A DNA stretch of 5,534 nt from Gammaproteobacteria bacterium (lineage in GTDB: Bacteria > Pseudomonadota > Gammaproteobacteria > Coxiellales > Coxiellaceae). Shown piece by piece: positions 4,861 to 5,534 of the stretch (its first letter is position 1; the number at the start of each line of letters is the position of its first letter). The notes beneath the pieces are model-generated. The model was not told the DNA's origin, did no database searches, and saw only the letters and a program-made list of their open reading frames with translations. Both the position numbers and the translations under genes were made by a program. Where the stretch lies: the NCBI GenBank assembly GCA_021774015.1, contig JAJFJO010000281.1, positions 1 through 5,534 of the forward strand. Reading direction: 5' to 3'.

Positions 4861-5534
4861 TCAAGTCCTTTTGTTCGTTTTATAACGCCGATCAAACAAA
4901 GCAATTATGCCACCAATCACCATCAGCAAACCCCCTGCCCAAATCCAACGGACAAACGGCTTATAATATATACGTAACTCCCACGCATTGCTAGGCAAGG
5001 GACTGCCGAGAGCTACATACAAATCTCTAAATAAACGTGCGTCAATTGCTGTTTTTCCTATAGTCGTTTGCTGAACGGGGAAATTGCGTAGCTCAGGATG
5101 TAGGATCGCAACCTCCTGCTGCCTCTCTGTAATCAGCACAGTCGCTTTCACACCGCTATAATCAGGCCCTTGCAACGAGCGCACTCCTTCAAAAATAAAG
5201 GTATAGGGCCCTAAGCCAACCCGATCGCCCACACGCACGCTAAGATTGCGTTGCACACTATATGCGGTCGTCAACGACAAACCAATAACCGTAACAGCCA
5301 CCCCAACATGGGCACACAGCATTGCGGTTTGACTTTTATTTAATAGTTTGAACTGAATTTTTTTGCTTTTAGAAGAATGAACAAACAAACTTAAGCTCTG
5401 GGTAATAATCCAAAATGCCAAGCTTAAACCTATTAGCACATAAACCGTTGCATGAACGTTCAGTAGTGCTGGCAATAGGCTGGCAATAACGACAGAAAAA
5501 ACCAACACACTCAGCAAGCGTTTCCAAAGCGATT
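4861..5534 (-). CDS. ccmF: Cytochrome c haem lyase subunit CcmF, partial (5' end beyond right edge)
   Basis: The frame is open from the right edge to the stop at 4861, giving the last 223 residues of a protein usually about 650 long. A TTG at 5517 is not the true start, because in-frame codons (SLWKR) continue upstream of it. Membrane helices lie at roughly residues 5-25, 27-48, 70-90 and 193-212 of this fragment, with a periplasmic domain between the last two. AMLCAHVGVAVTVIG (70-84) contains the histidine that, by family knowledge, should correspond to a ligand of the CcmF b-type haem. LFRDLYVALG (167-176) and YYKPFVRWIWAGGLLM (189-204) are strong family signatures, and FDRRY closes the protein. 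CcmF, with CcmH and CcmI, attaches haem from holo-CcmE to apocytochrome c. One small oddity is a lysine (K in IGKTAID) where I would expect an acidic residue. Confidence 0.96.
   Translation of the reverse strand, partial: SLWKRLLSVLVFSVVIASLLPALLNVHATVYVLIGLSLAFWIITQSLSLFVHSSKSKKIQFKLLNKSQTAMLCAHVGVAVTVIGLSLTTAYSVQRNLSVRVGDRVGLGPYTFIFEGVRSLQGPDYSGVKATVLITERQQEVAILHPELRNFPVQQTTIGKTAIDARLFRDLYVALGSPLPSNAWELRIYYKPFVRWIWAGGLLMVIGGIIALFDRRYKTNKRT

Noticed and set aside
4571..4885. Plus-strand 104-codon open frame
   Set aside because: It is antisense to ccmG, which is strongly supported by its motifs. No ribosome binding site or family features are seen.
5515..5517. TTG as the start of ccmF
   Set aside because: The frame continues upstream to the window edge and CcmF is about 650 residues long, so this is an internal codon.

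Overview
The window reads as a chromosomal segment of a gammaproteobacterium of moderate GC content (about 40-45% by eye). The evidence is a System I (Ccm) cytochrome c maturation operon in the usual ccmF-ccmG-ccmH-ccmI order, a TolC/AggA-type outer membrane channel, and an Hcp-type type VI secretion (T6SS) tube protein. The proteins look somewhat like those of Legionellales-type or other host-associated lineages, but the genus cannot be fixed from this sequence. All six recognised genes lie on the minus strand, so transcription runs from high to low coordinates.

Layout from right to left. At 5534-2830 there is a compact run of five genes. It starts with the C-terminal third of ccmF, which enters from the right edge, followed by ccmG (3-nt gap), ccmH (ATGA overlap), ccmI (2-nt gap) and a 94-residue protein of unknown function (23-nt gap, strong ribosome binding site). 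CcmF, CcmG, CcmH and CcmI form the late half of the Ccm pathway. CcmG and CcmH handle thiol reduction of apocytochrome c, CcmI holds the apocytochrome through TPR repeats, and CcmF is the haem ligation core. The earlier genes (ccmA-E) would be expected beyond the right edge. CcmI is an unusually short form.

Positions 2443-2829 hold no gene. They contain two tandem copies of a repeat of about 110 bp (R2, R3), a possible weak hairpin after the operon, and the probable tolC promoter. At 706-2442 lies tolC, whose product carries an extra C-terminal tail of about 150 residues that ends in a Lys/Ala/His-rich stretch. A very clear rho-independent terminator follows at 645-677.

Positions 345-644 hold no gene. 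They contain a third copy of the same repeat (R1) and a 21-bp-spaced direct repeat. At 1-344 is the first 114 codons of an hcp-like gene that runs off the left edge.

The most noteworthy points are the partial hcp at the left edge, the three-copy repeat found upstream of both hcp and tolC in the same orientation, the TolC tail, the reduced CcmI, and the uncharacterised small gene at the end of the ccm run. Nothing seen amounts to a proven new system. The repeat family and its placement are the best lead.
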